DNA of 64,000 bases from Achromobacter aegrifaciens. Its GTDB lineage: Bacteria > Pseudomonadota > Gammaproteobacteria > Burkholderiales > Burkholderiaceae_B. The notes beneath the pieces are model-generated. The model did not search any database, was not told the origin of the DNA, and saw only the letters and a program-made list of their open reading frames with translations. Position numbers and translations under genes: made by a program. Of the stretch, positions 57,809 through 64,000 are shown piece by piece. Position 1 is the stretch's first letter; each line of letters starts with the position of its first letter. The DNA is taken from positions 310,001-374,000 of the forward strand of contig NZ_CADIJY010000003.1 of assembly GCF_902859735.1 (NCBI RefSeq). Reading direction: 5' to 3'.

Positions 57809-58684
57809 CTATCGCGTCGCCGCGATGTTCGCGCGCGGCAAGCGCGCCTTCAAGGTCTGTGCCAACTCGCCCAATCCCACATCGCCGCAGCCGACCAGCG
57901 TCAGCTCCCGCAATCGGGTCAGCATGTCCAGCACGCCGATATCCGCAATCCGTTTGCAGTACTGAATGTCCAACCGTTCCAGGTTTTCAAGGGCGCTGAT
58001 CGGACCGATCTTCTCCAGCGCACCAAGGTTCTTCAGGCGCAAAGAGCGCAATCCTGTCAGTTGCTCGATGCCGGACAGCGTCTTCAAACCACGGCCCGCC
58101 AGCAAGCCCAGCGCCAACAGCGGCAGTCCCGCAATGCGGTCGAATATCGACGAATCGAACGGCACGTTCCAAAGGTTCAGTTCCTTGAGCGGCAGGCTCA
58201 AGGCGCGGTCCAGCAGCATGCCGCGCCGGTCTGGGACCATGGACAAGGAAATCAACGCCGGAAAGTCTTCCGGCTCGAACCGCAACGTGGCGCCCACTGT
58301 CAGCGCCTCCAGCCTGGGCAGCGGGCCGGCCTGCCAGGTGTACGTGCCAGGCTCGGGATGGATGGAAAGATGGCGCAGGCTGGCAGGGAGCATGTCTGCG
58401 CGCAATCTCGTCAGAACGCTGCCCGCGACCGCGCCGGGGCCGATGGACAGGTGCGCCAGCGCCGGCAGCCGGGCGAGGAGTCCGGGCAGCTCGCGCAGCG
58501 GGTCACCCGGCGGCGCCCATAGATGCACGTCTTCGATCGAGGCCAGGACGGCCTCTTGCGGCGGAGCATCGTAGAGCACGACGCGTTCATTCGCGCCGGC
58601 GAATTGCGAGTGCTGGCGGCTGTGCATGAAGCGCCAGGTCTGGGCGCGGTCCGGGAGAGGGATCGAAAACGGGATGAAGGACAT
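57809..58684 (-). CDS. Leucine-rich-repeat protein, cytosolic
   Basis: The 291-residue protein without signal peptide or membrane segment has irregular LRR units from about residue 75 to 285 (LPALAHLSIG; LPRLEALTVGA; LPLKELNLWNV; LTGLRSLRLKNLGALEKIG; LENLERLDIQYCKRI; LTRLRELTLVGCGDV). The capping N-terminus reads FIPFSIPLPDRAQTW. LRR proteins bind other proteins. It precedes the SMI1/KNR4 gene with a 2-bp gap, so it may be a partner or a second immunity module (inference). Confidence 0.75.
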   Translation of the reverse strand: MSFIPFSIPLPDRAQTWRFMHSRQHSQFAGANERVVLYDAPPQEAVLASIEDVHLWAPPGDPLRELPGLLARLPALAHLSIGPGAVAGSVLTRLRADMLPASLRHLSIHPEPGTYTWQAGPLPRLEALTVGATLRFEPEDFPALISLSMVPDRRGMLLDRALSLPLKELNLWNVPFDSSIFDRIAGLPLLALGLLAGRGLKTLSGIEQLTGLRSLRLKNLGALEKIGPISALENLERLDIQYCKRIADIGVLDMLTRLRELTLVGCGDVGLGELAQTLKARLPRANIAATR

Positions 58685-58773
58685 GTGGCTTTCCGAATCC
58701 GTGAAAGGCTAGTTTACGGTGCTCATCGTCCGGGCGGAAAACTGTGCGATGACCGATGGGATGCTCTTCCTCC

Positions 58774-58807
58774 GTAACTTGATAGTCGCAAACTAAGTGG
58801 TTACATT
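58774..58807 (+). promoter_or_regulatory. CGNR gene promoter with GTAAC-N21-GTTAC repeat
   Basis: A -35 TTGATA (58779-58784) and -10 TACATT (58802-58807) are 17 bp apart. GTAAC (58774-58778) and GTTAC (58800-58804) form an inverted repeat with 21-bp spacing, the second arm overlapping the -10. The same repeat and spacing is in the next promoter at 59490. Confidence 0.6.
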
Positions 58808-58823
58808 CAAGATGGAGAACATC

Positions 58824-59405
58824 ATGACCACCACTACCCCCACGCCAGAATTCCGCCTGCTTGGCGACCACGCGGCGTTAGATCTGATCAACACCGTCGA
58901 GCAATCCGACGATGGCCCTCGCGATCGCCTGCAATCAGACGACGATGTGCGAGCCTGGCTGGAGGCCTTGGGTTTTTCGCCCGCCCAGCGCAAGACCCCG
59001 AAGGGTCTGCTCGAATCCGCGAGGACATTGCGCGAGACGGTGCGCGCATTGGTCGCCCAGAGAAAGGCCGGGTTGCCGCTCAAGCTCAGCCCGCTCAACC
59101 GGGCGCTCGCCGCCGGAGGCAGCCATCTTGAGGTTTCCGTGGTGGCGGGCGCGCCCAGCCTTGCCCGTCGCTATGAAGCGGCTACGCCCGATCAATGGCT
59201 GCTTCCGGCCGCAGAGGCCGCCGCAGACTTGCTCGTGCATGGGGACTTCGAGCTGGTGCGCAAATGCGAAAGCCCGCTCTGTTCCCTCTGGTTCTACGAC
59301 CGTACTCGCTCCCATCGCCGCAGGTGGTGCAGCATGTCGCTTTGCGGTAACCGCCACAAGGTGGCGGCATTTCGACAGAGAGAAGCCCAGGACGCTGCTT
59401 CCTGA
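58824..59405 (+). CDS. CGNR zinc-finger transcription regulator (ABATE domain)
   Basis: The 193-residue protein has an ABATE-type N-terminal domain (LLGDHAALDLINTVEQSDD; VRAWLEALGFSP) and a C-terminal CGNR zinc finger with the cysteines CESPLC and CSMSLCGNRHK and the basic segment RTRSHRRRW. It is a DNA-binding regulator. GGAG upstream of ATG 58824 supports this start; ATG 58812 lies too close to the -10. A terminator follows. The operators at its own promoter and at the hydrolase promoter make both genes its probable targets. Confidence 0.88.
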   Translation: MTTTTPTPEFRLLGDHAALDLINTVEQSDDGPRDRLQSDDDVRAWLEALGFSPAQRKTPKGLLESARTLRETVRALVAQRKAGLPLKLSPLNRALAAGGSHLEVSVVAGAPSLARRYEAATPDQWLLPAAEAAADLLVHGDFELVRKCESPLCSLWFYDRTRSHRRRWCSMSLCGNRHKVAAFRQREAQDAAS

Positions 59406-59423
59406 GCGCTTGCTAGCCCACCC

Positions 59424-59451
59424 ATCCGGCCGCCTGGCCGGATTTTTTTTT
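59424..59451 (+). terminator. Rho-independent terminator after the CGNR gene
   Basis: Perfect 8-bp stem ATCCGGCC / GGCCGGAT with loop GCCT followed by eight T residues. Confidence 0.92.
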
Positions 59452-59489
59452 GAATGAGTCTCTCCATGTCATAGCTTTGAACTATTTAG

Positions 59490-59537
59490 GTAACCATTAA
59501 AACTTAATTTGACGGGTTACTAAAAAGGCGTAAGAAT
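59490..59537 (+). promoter_or_regulatory. Hydrolase promoter with GTAAC-N21-GTTAC repeat
   Basis: GTAAC (59490-59494) and GTTAC (59516-59520) have the same 21-bp spacing as at the CGNR promoter; the extended arms are TTTAGGTAACC and GGGTTACTAAA. A -35 TTGACG (59509-59514) and -10 AAGAAT (59532-59537) are 17 bp apart, so the second arm lies in the spacer where a repressor would act. Confidence 0.65.
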
Positions 59538-59596
59538 GGCCCGCACAGCCTGCAGGAATTCGGCTATTGATCCAGCCCCAGACCACGGAGATCGTC

Positions 59597-60469
59597 ATGT
59601 CCAGCCCCCCAGAAAACCAGATCCAAACGCGCCGTTTGCAAGCCGACGGCCTGAACTTCTTCTATCGCGCGGCGGGCAACCCCGATGCGCCCGTGTTGCT
59701 GCTTCTGCATGGTTTCCCCAGTTCTTCGCACCAGTTCCGCAATCTGATCCCGATTCTGGCCACGCGTTTTCACGTGATTGCGCCGGATCTGCCCGGCTTC
59801 GGCTTCACGGAAGTACCTGGGGAGCGCGGCTACCGGTACACGTTTGACGACTTGGCCGTGTCGCTCGGCGCGTTCGTCGATGCCTTGGGCCTGAAACGCT
59901 ATGCGATGTACGTTTTCGACTACGGCGCGCCTGTCGGGCTGCGCCTGGCGCTTGCCCACCCCGAGCGGGTGACCGGCCTGGTCTCTCAGAACGGCAACGC
60001 TTATCTCGAAGGGCTGGGCGATGCCTGGGCGCCAGTCCGCGCCTATTGGGCGGAGCCGACCGCGGCCAACCGGCAGGTCATCGCGGATGCCGTGCTGAAC
60101 CTGGAAGGAACGAAGTGGCAGTACGTGCATGGCGTCGCCAATCCGGACGACGTGGCTCCGGAAAGCTACACGCTCGATGCCGCCTTGCTTGAGCGGCCTG
60201 GCAACAAGGAAATCCAGCTCGATCTGTTCCTGGACTACGCCAACAATCTGAAGCGGTATCCGGATTTCCAGGCGTTCTTCCGCGCGGCGAAAATCCCGAC
60301 GCTCGCTATCTGGGGGCGCCACGATCCGTTCTTCATACCGCCCGGCGCCGAGGCGTTCAAGCGGGACAATCCGGAAGCGCAGGTCGAGTTGCTGGATACC
60401 GGGCACTTTGCGCTCGAGACGCATGCGGCATATATCGGGCGCCGGATTATCGAGGTGTTGGCGCCTTGA
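59597..60469 (+). CDS. Alpha/beta hydrolase (haloalkane dehalogenase/epoxide hydrolase-like)
   Basis: The 290-residue enzyme has the oxyanion motif LLHGFPSSSHQFR, the nucleophile elbow in VFDYGAPVGLRLA with Asp rather than Ser, IWGRHDPFF holding the acid, and a catalytic histidine in LLDTGHFALET. The Asp nucleophile points to epoxide hydrolase or haloalkane dehalogenase chemistry. GGAG upstream supports ATG 59597. The preceding promoter carries the CGNR-type repeat, so an inducing compound probably relieves repression. The actual substrate is unknown. Confidence 0.87.
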   Translation: MSSPPENQIQTRRLQADGLNFFYRAAGNPDAPVLLLLHGFPSSSHQFRNLIPILATRFHVIAPDLPGFGFTEVPGERGYRYTFDDLAVSLGAFVDALGLKRYAMYVFDYGAPVGLRLALAHPERVTGLVSQNGNAYLEGLGDAWAPVRAYWAEPTAANRQVIADAVLNLEGTKWQYVHGVANPDDVAPESYTLDAALLERPGNKEIQLDLFLDYANNLKRYPDFQAFFRAAKIPTLAIWGRHDPFFIPPGAEAFKRDNPEAQVELLDTGHFALETHAAYIGRRIIEVLAP

Positions 60470-60482
60470 GGGATTCTGAAAG

Positions 60483-60504
60483 AGGCCGCGAATGCGGCCT
60501 TTTC
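60483..60504 (+). terminator. Rho-independent terminator after the hydrolase
   Basis: Perfect 7-bp stem AGGCCGC / GCGGCCT with loop GAAT, followed by TTTTC. Confidence 0.85.
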
Positions 60505-60598
60505 AATACGGCTACCTTTCGGCGTTCATCACGCACACGCCACGGCCGACGGATTCACGCTAAAGTGCCCGTTCATTTGAATCGAGGATGGATAGGGT

Positions 60599-61540
60599 AT
60601 GTCAAACGAAAGCCCGCTTCTTGATGACAACGCGGTGTACCGAACCTTGCTCGAGTCCACCAAGGCAATTCCCTGGAAGATCGATTGGGCCACGAAGCAA
60701 TTCGCCTATATCGGTCCGCAGATCGAGGCGTTGCTGGGCTGGAAGGCCGCCAGCTGGGTGAGCGTGGAGGACTGGGCCATGCGCATGCACCCGGAGGATC
60801 GGGACTATGTGGTGAATTTCTGCGTCACCCAATCCCAGGCCGGCGTCGACCACGAGGCGGACTACCGTGCGCTGACCAAGGAAAACGGCTACGTATGGAT
60901 CCGGGACGTGGTGCACGTAGTGCGCAATGACAGCGGCGAGGTCGAAGCGCTGATCGGCTTCATGTTCGACATCACCGAACGCAAGAAGACCGAGGAAAAG
61001 CTGCTGGCCTTGCAGAAGGAGCTGGAGGCGCTGTCCTTCAAGGACGGTTTGACGAATATTGCCAACCGGCGTCGCTTCGATAGCGGTTTTGAATTGGAGT
61101 GGGAGCGCGCGCGCAGCGAACGAAAGCCGCTGTCCATCCTGTTGTTCGACGTCGATTTTTTCAAGCAATACAACGATCTGTATGGCCACACCCAAGGCGA
61201 CCAATGTCTGGTGGATATCGCCCAGACCCTGAGTTTGGCGCTGGATGGACCTCGCGATCTCGTTGCGCGCTACGGTGGCGAAGAGTTTGTCGTGCTGCTG
61301 CCGGAAGCCGATGCCGGAGTGGCGCGAAAAGTCGCTGAACGCTGCCAGCGCTTGCTCAAGAAAAAGGCTATCGTGCACGCGCTGTCACCGCACGACAGGC
61401 GCGTCACGGTCAGCATTGGAGCCGGAACGGCGGTGCCAGACGGACAGAGCGACCGTGCTGGCTTCATCAAAGCCGTCGACCAGCAGCTATATGCAGCCAA
61501 GAAAAACGGGCGGGACCGCATCGAGCATGTGCAGTTGTAG
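60599..61540 (+). CDS. PAS-GGDEF diguanylate cyclase
   Basis: The 313-residue soluble protein has a PAS_3-type sensor (WKIDWATKQFAYIGPQIEALLGW; GYVWIRDVVHVVRNDSGEVEALIGFMFDITERK, residues about 20-130), a short coiled coil, and a GGDEF domain with the active form GGEEF in ARYGGEEFVVLLP. It would make cyclic di-GMP. The inhibitory I-site RxxD is degenerate (GPRD in the expected place), so product feedback may be weak. No membrane segment is visible. It is monocistronic. Confidence 0.92.
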   Translation: MSNESPLLDDNAVYRTLLESTKAIPWKIDWATKQFAYIGPQIEALLGWKAASWVSVEDWAMRMHPEDRDYVVNFCVTQSQAGVDHEADYRALTKENGYVWIRDVVHVVRNDSGEVEALIGFMFDITERKKTEEKLLALQKELEALSFKDGLTNIANRRRFDSGFELEWERARSERKPLSILLFDVDFFKQYNDLYGHTQGDQCLVDIAQTLSLALDGPRDLVARYGGEEFVVLLPEADAGVARKVAERCQRLLKKKAIVHALSPHDRRVTVSIGAGTAVPDGQSDRAGFIKAVDQQLYAAKKNGRDRIEHVQL

Positions 61541-61618
61541 AGCCGACCGTGAATCCAAGGTTTTCTCAGTAACAAGCGCTGAACCTTCTGGTCCGGCGTC
61601 TATACAGGAATTGATTCA

Positions 61619-62062
61619 ATGAGCAGTATTTTCCCAGGCGATCTGTGGGCAGTGGGTGAAGCACAGGTCGAAGGTTTGACGGTCATCGTTCGCTTTCGCA
61701 CCGGCTTGCCGTCGGCGACTGATCGTGAGATCAATGAGAACCTGGTCATCATCTCTTGGCCGTACCAGGGCATCGAGTCCGGCATGCCCAATGACGAAGA
61801 CAAGCAGAGCCACAATAGCTTTGAAGAGGCCATCGAGAAAGGCTTTGAGAATTCCGATATCGGGGTGCAGGTGGCTTGCCTGACTGGAAATCACCACAAG
61901 GAATGGCGTTACTACACGCGTGACGTCGAAGCCTTCCTGGATGCATTCAACGCATGCCTGGCGGGGCACCCGGTCTATCCCATACAACTGCGCATGTACA
62001 AGGATCCTGATTGGAATGCCTTGTCGGGCTTGCAGCCCCAGGGTTCAGATCAGCTTCATTGA
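61619..62062 (+). CDS. DUF695-like cytosolic protein
   Basis: The 147-residue protein reads like DUF695-type proteins: SIFPGDLWAVGEAQVEGLTVIVRFR, ISWPYQGIESGMPNDED, VQVACLTGNHHKEWRYYTRDVEAFLDAFNACL and YPIQLRMYKDPDW. No signal peptide or catalytic motif is recognised. It lies between the cyclase and a convergent exporter gene. Related proteins have been annotated near secretion-system loci, but there is no such context here. Confidence 0.75.
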   Translation: MSSIFPGDLWAVGEAQVEGLTVIVRFRTGLPSATDREINENLVIISWPYQGIESGMPNDEDKQSHNSFEEAIEKGFENSDIGVQVACLTGNHHKEWRYYTRDVEAFLDAFNACLAGHPVYPIQLRMYKDPDWNALSGLQPQGSDQLH

Positions 62063-62093
62063 AAGAGGTCAGGCGGCGCTTGCGCGCCGCCTG

Positions 62094-62954
62094 CTACGCA
62101 TAGCGCTTGGCGCCCGCCACGCAAACCACCGCCGCCAGCGTCACGACCAGCATCGTCCAGCTGACCTGCTCATGCAGCAGCGCGGCAGCCAATCCCAGCC
62201 CCATGAAGGGCTGGAACAACTGCAACTGCCCCACCGCCGCAATTCCGCCCTGCGCCAGCCCGCGGTACCAGAACACGAACCCGATAAGCATGCTGAATAG
62301 CGACACGTAGGCGAGGCCTATCCACGCCGGCGTGCCGACGTGCTCGAACGAGGCCGGCATGGTCAACAGCGCGATGGGCAGCATGAGTGGCAGAGACAGC
62401 ACCAGCGCCCAGCTGATGACCTGCCAGCCGCCCAGCTTGCGGGACAGCTTGGCGCCTTCGGCATAGCCCAGGCCGCAGACGATGATGGAGGCGAGCATGA
62501 GCAGGTCGCCGGTGGGCGAGGCCTCCAGGCCGCCCCAGGCGGCATAGCCCGCGACGCAAGCCGCGCCGACGATGGAGAACATCCAGAACGGCGGACGCGG
62601 GCGTTCGCCGCCGCGTATCACGGCGAAGATCGCGGTGCTGAGCGGCAGCAGGCCGAGGAAGACGATGGAATGGGCCGAGGTGACGTGCTGCAGGGCCAGC
62701 GCCGTCAGCAGGGGGAAGCCGACGACCACGCCCAGTGCGGTCAGCGCTAGCGAGGGGAGGTCGGATAGGGTAGGCCGGCGTTGGCGCAGCAGCATCAGCA
62801 GGGCCAGGCCAAGCAGGCCCGCGATGGCGGCACGCGCGCAGGTCAGGAAAATGGGATCCAGGTCCGCCACGGCGACCCGGGTCGCGGGCAAGGAGCCCGC
62901 GAAGATCACTACGCCGATAAAACCGTTCACCCAGCCGCTGGTGGCCTTTTGCAT
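62094..62954 (-). CDS. EamA/DMT-family metabolite exporter
   Basis: The 286-residue inner-membrane protein has ten hydrophobic segments in two EamA repeats (start GWVNGFIGVVIFAGSLPATRVAV; second repeat around WQVISWALVLSLPLML). DMT exporters move amino acids, drugs or metabolites out of the cell. It is divergent from a MocR regulator with three CCAGTAC repeats in the shared gap, suggesting direct control. MocR control hints at an amine, amino-acid or vitamin B6-related substrate (inference). Confidence 0.9.
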   Translation of the reverse strand: MQKATSGWVNGFIGVVIFAGSLPATRVAVADLDPIFLTCARAAIAGLLGLALLMLLRQRRPTLSDLPSLALTALGVVVGFPLLTALALQHVTSAHSIVFLGLLPLSTAIFAVIRGGERPRPPFWMFSIVGAACVAGYAAWGGLEASPTGDLLMLASIIVCGLGYAEGAKLSRKLGGWQVISWALVLSLPLMLPIALLTMPASFEHVGTPAWIGLAYVSLFSMLIGFVFWYRGLAQGGIAAVGQLQLFQPFMGLGLAAALLHEQVSWTMLVVTLAAVVCVAGAKRYA

Positions 62955-62977
62955 CTGAAGCTCCTTGATACCGGGCT

Positions 62978-63059
62978 CCAGTACAGCACGGCCTGAGCGC
63001 GCAGTCCAAGCACAATCCAGTACAATTTCAAGAAACTGTTATGTATTTAAAGCCAGTAC
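62978..63059. promoter_or_regulatory. Three CCAGTAC direct repeats in the DMT/MocR divergent promoter
   Basis: CCAGTACA at 62978-62985 and 63017-63024 and CCAGTAC at 63053-63059, all in the same direction, with start-to-start distances of 39 and 36 bp. MocR regulators commonly bind spaced direct repeats in divergent promoters. Confidence 0.65.
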
Positions 63060-63072
63060 GGCGGAGAATCCC

Positions 63073-64000
63073 ATGGCGCGCGGCGGCACTCTCATCAAGC
63101 AGGTCATGGGCGAGATCCAGGGGCGGATTGCGGCCCGCACAGCCTTGCCTGGCTCCCGGCTGCCTTCGGTGAGAGTGCAAGCCAAGACGCTGGACGTATC
63201 GGTGTCCACAGTGGTGGAAGCCTACGAGCGGCTGGCGGCGGAAGGCGTGCTGGTGTCGCGCCCCGGCTCCGGGTTCTATGTGGCCGGGCAGGTGGCGCCG
63301 TTGGCGCTGACCGAGATGGGGCCGAAGCTGGACCGGGAAGTCGACCCGCTGTGGGTATCGCGTCAGTCGCTGGCGGCGGACGCGGATAGCTTGCGGCCGG
63401 GCTGCGGCTGGCTGCCGGTCAGCTGGATGTATGAAGACGGGTTGCGGCGCGCCATGCGTGGCATGGCGCGCGCCGAAACCGCGGAACTGACCGAGTATGG
63501 AACGCCGTTGGGCCATGCGCCCCTGAGGCAGCTGTTGGCGCGGCGCATGGCGGGCATGGGGATAGAGGCAGGGCCCGAGCAGATCATGCTGACCGATTCG
63601 GGGACTCAGTCCATCGACCTGATCCTGCGCTTTCTGCTGGAACCGGGGGACACGGTGCTGGTGGACGATCCCTGCTATTTCAACTTCCATGCGCTGTTGA
63701 AGGCGCATCGCGTCAAGGCGGTAGGGGTGCCGTACACGCCGAACGGTCCGGATGTCGCGGCGTTCGAAGCGGCGCTGCGCGAGCATTCCCCGCGGCTCTA
63801 CATCACGAACTCCGGCATACACAATCCGACGGGGGCGACTTTGTCGCCCTTGGTCGCGCACCGTCTGCTGAAGCTGGTGGACGATTCCGAGCTGGTGATC
63901 GTCGAGGACGACATCTTCGCGGATTTCGAGAACACGCCCGCGCCGCGGCTGGCTGCGTTCGACGGGCTGTCGCGGGTCATACATATCGGCAGCTTCTCGA
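63073..64000 (+). CDS. MocR-family regulator with aminotransferase domain (3' end outside window)
   Basis: The visible 309 residues hold a GntR winged helix (IQGRIAARTALPGSRLPSVR; LDVSVSTVVEAYERLAAEGVL; GSGFYV) and most of an aminotransferase domain (TDSGTQSIDLILRFLLEPGDTVLVDDPCYF; NPTGATL; IVEDDIFADF). The window ends at HIGSFS, just before the expected PLP-binding lysine. GGAG precedes ATG 63073. It is divergent from an EamA exporter, its likely target. Confidence 0.9.
   Translation, partial: MARGGTLIKQVMGEIQGRIAARTALPGSRLPSVRVQAKTLDVSVSTVVEAYERLAAEGVLVSRPGSGFYVAGQVAPLALTEMGPKLDREVDPLWVSRQSLAADADSLRPGCGWLPVSWMYEDGLRRAMRGMARAETAELTEYGTPLGHAPLRQLLARRMAGMGIEAGPEQIMLTDSGTQSIDLILRFLLEPGDTVLVDDPCYFNFHALLKAHRVKAVGVPYTPNGPDVAAFEAALREHSPRLYITNSGIHNPTGATLSPLVAHRLLKLVDDSELVIVEDDIFADFENTPAPRLAAFDGLSRVIHIGSFS

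Noticed and set aside
58587-58871. Minus-strand 94-residue frame upstream of the LRR gene
   Set aside because: It overlaps the LRR gene's 5' end and the CGNR promoter in a different frame and has no recognisable motif.

Overview
The window is GC-rich, densely coded DNA with the gene style of a beta-proteobacterium of the Alcaligenaceae (Bordetella/Achromobacter type). It carries two periplasmic Bug/TctC-type receptors, many LysR regulators, tpiA-secG, a FecI/FecR/TonB siderophore receptor locus and a large stock of ABC and MFS uptake genes. The genus is an inference from gene content; there is no rRNA or other marker here.

Layout. 1-3.9 kb: the 5' part of a c-type cytochrome/cytochrome d1-like gene, a MocR regulator and an orphan CcsA/CcsB-type cytochrome c assembly protein; a matching 14-bp palindrome-like site lies on each side of the regulator. 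3.9-6.5 kb: core genes tRNA-Ser(UGA), quinone oxidoreductase, tpiA and secG. 6.6-20.4 kb: accessory block between secG and tRNA-Leu(GAG). It holds an RpiR regulator and HAD phosphatase, a phosphate-scavenging run (Pho box, phnDCE, tiny lipoprotein, Tat-exported phospholipase C), a trimeric autotransporter adhesin with 16-residue head repeats, and a LysR-regulated operon joining an HglS-type 2-oxoadipate enzyme, an FMN alpha-hydroxy-acid oxidase and a Bug receptor.

20.4-34.4 kb: small lipoprotein, GrpB protein and ferredoxin reductase, then a long minus-strand cluster for N-acyl-D-amino acid and D-peptide use (FAD amino-acid oxidase, RidA, M81 metallopeptidase, Dpp-type ABC transporter, D-aminoacylase, cupin regulator) with an inverted repeat at its promoter. 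34.4-43.5 kb: CsaA, nitroreductase, AcfC-like binding protein, two envelope proteins, and a fecI-fecR-TonB receptor locus behind a likely Fur box. 44-53.8 kb: LysR/sulfatase/Bug locus, a yybP-ykoY Mn2+ riboswitch with mntP, and a LysR/D-serine dehydratase/MFS/M81 operon. This gives a second M81 peptidase in a D-amino-acid setting.

53.9-64 kb: a secreted protein of unknown function, a less GC-rich AbiEi/AbiEii toxin-antitoxin pair with an operator around its -35 box, an SMI1/KNR4 protein beside a leucine-rich-repeat protein, a CGNR zinc-finger regulator and alpha/beta hydrolase whose promoters share a GTAAC-N21-GTTAC repeat, a PAS-GGDEF diguanylate cyclase, a DUF695-like protein, and a DMT exporter divergent from a MocR regulator (cut by the window end) with three CCAGTAC direct repeats between them.

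The strongest leads for new biology are the repeated pairing of M81 metallopeptidases with D-amino-acid enzymes, the CGNR two-promoter circuit, the two MocR operator candidates, and the HglS/hydroxy-acid oxidase operon. All functional calls come from reading motifs and context; no database search was run.
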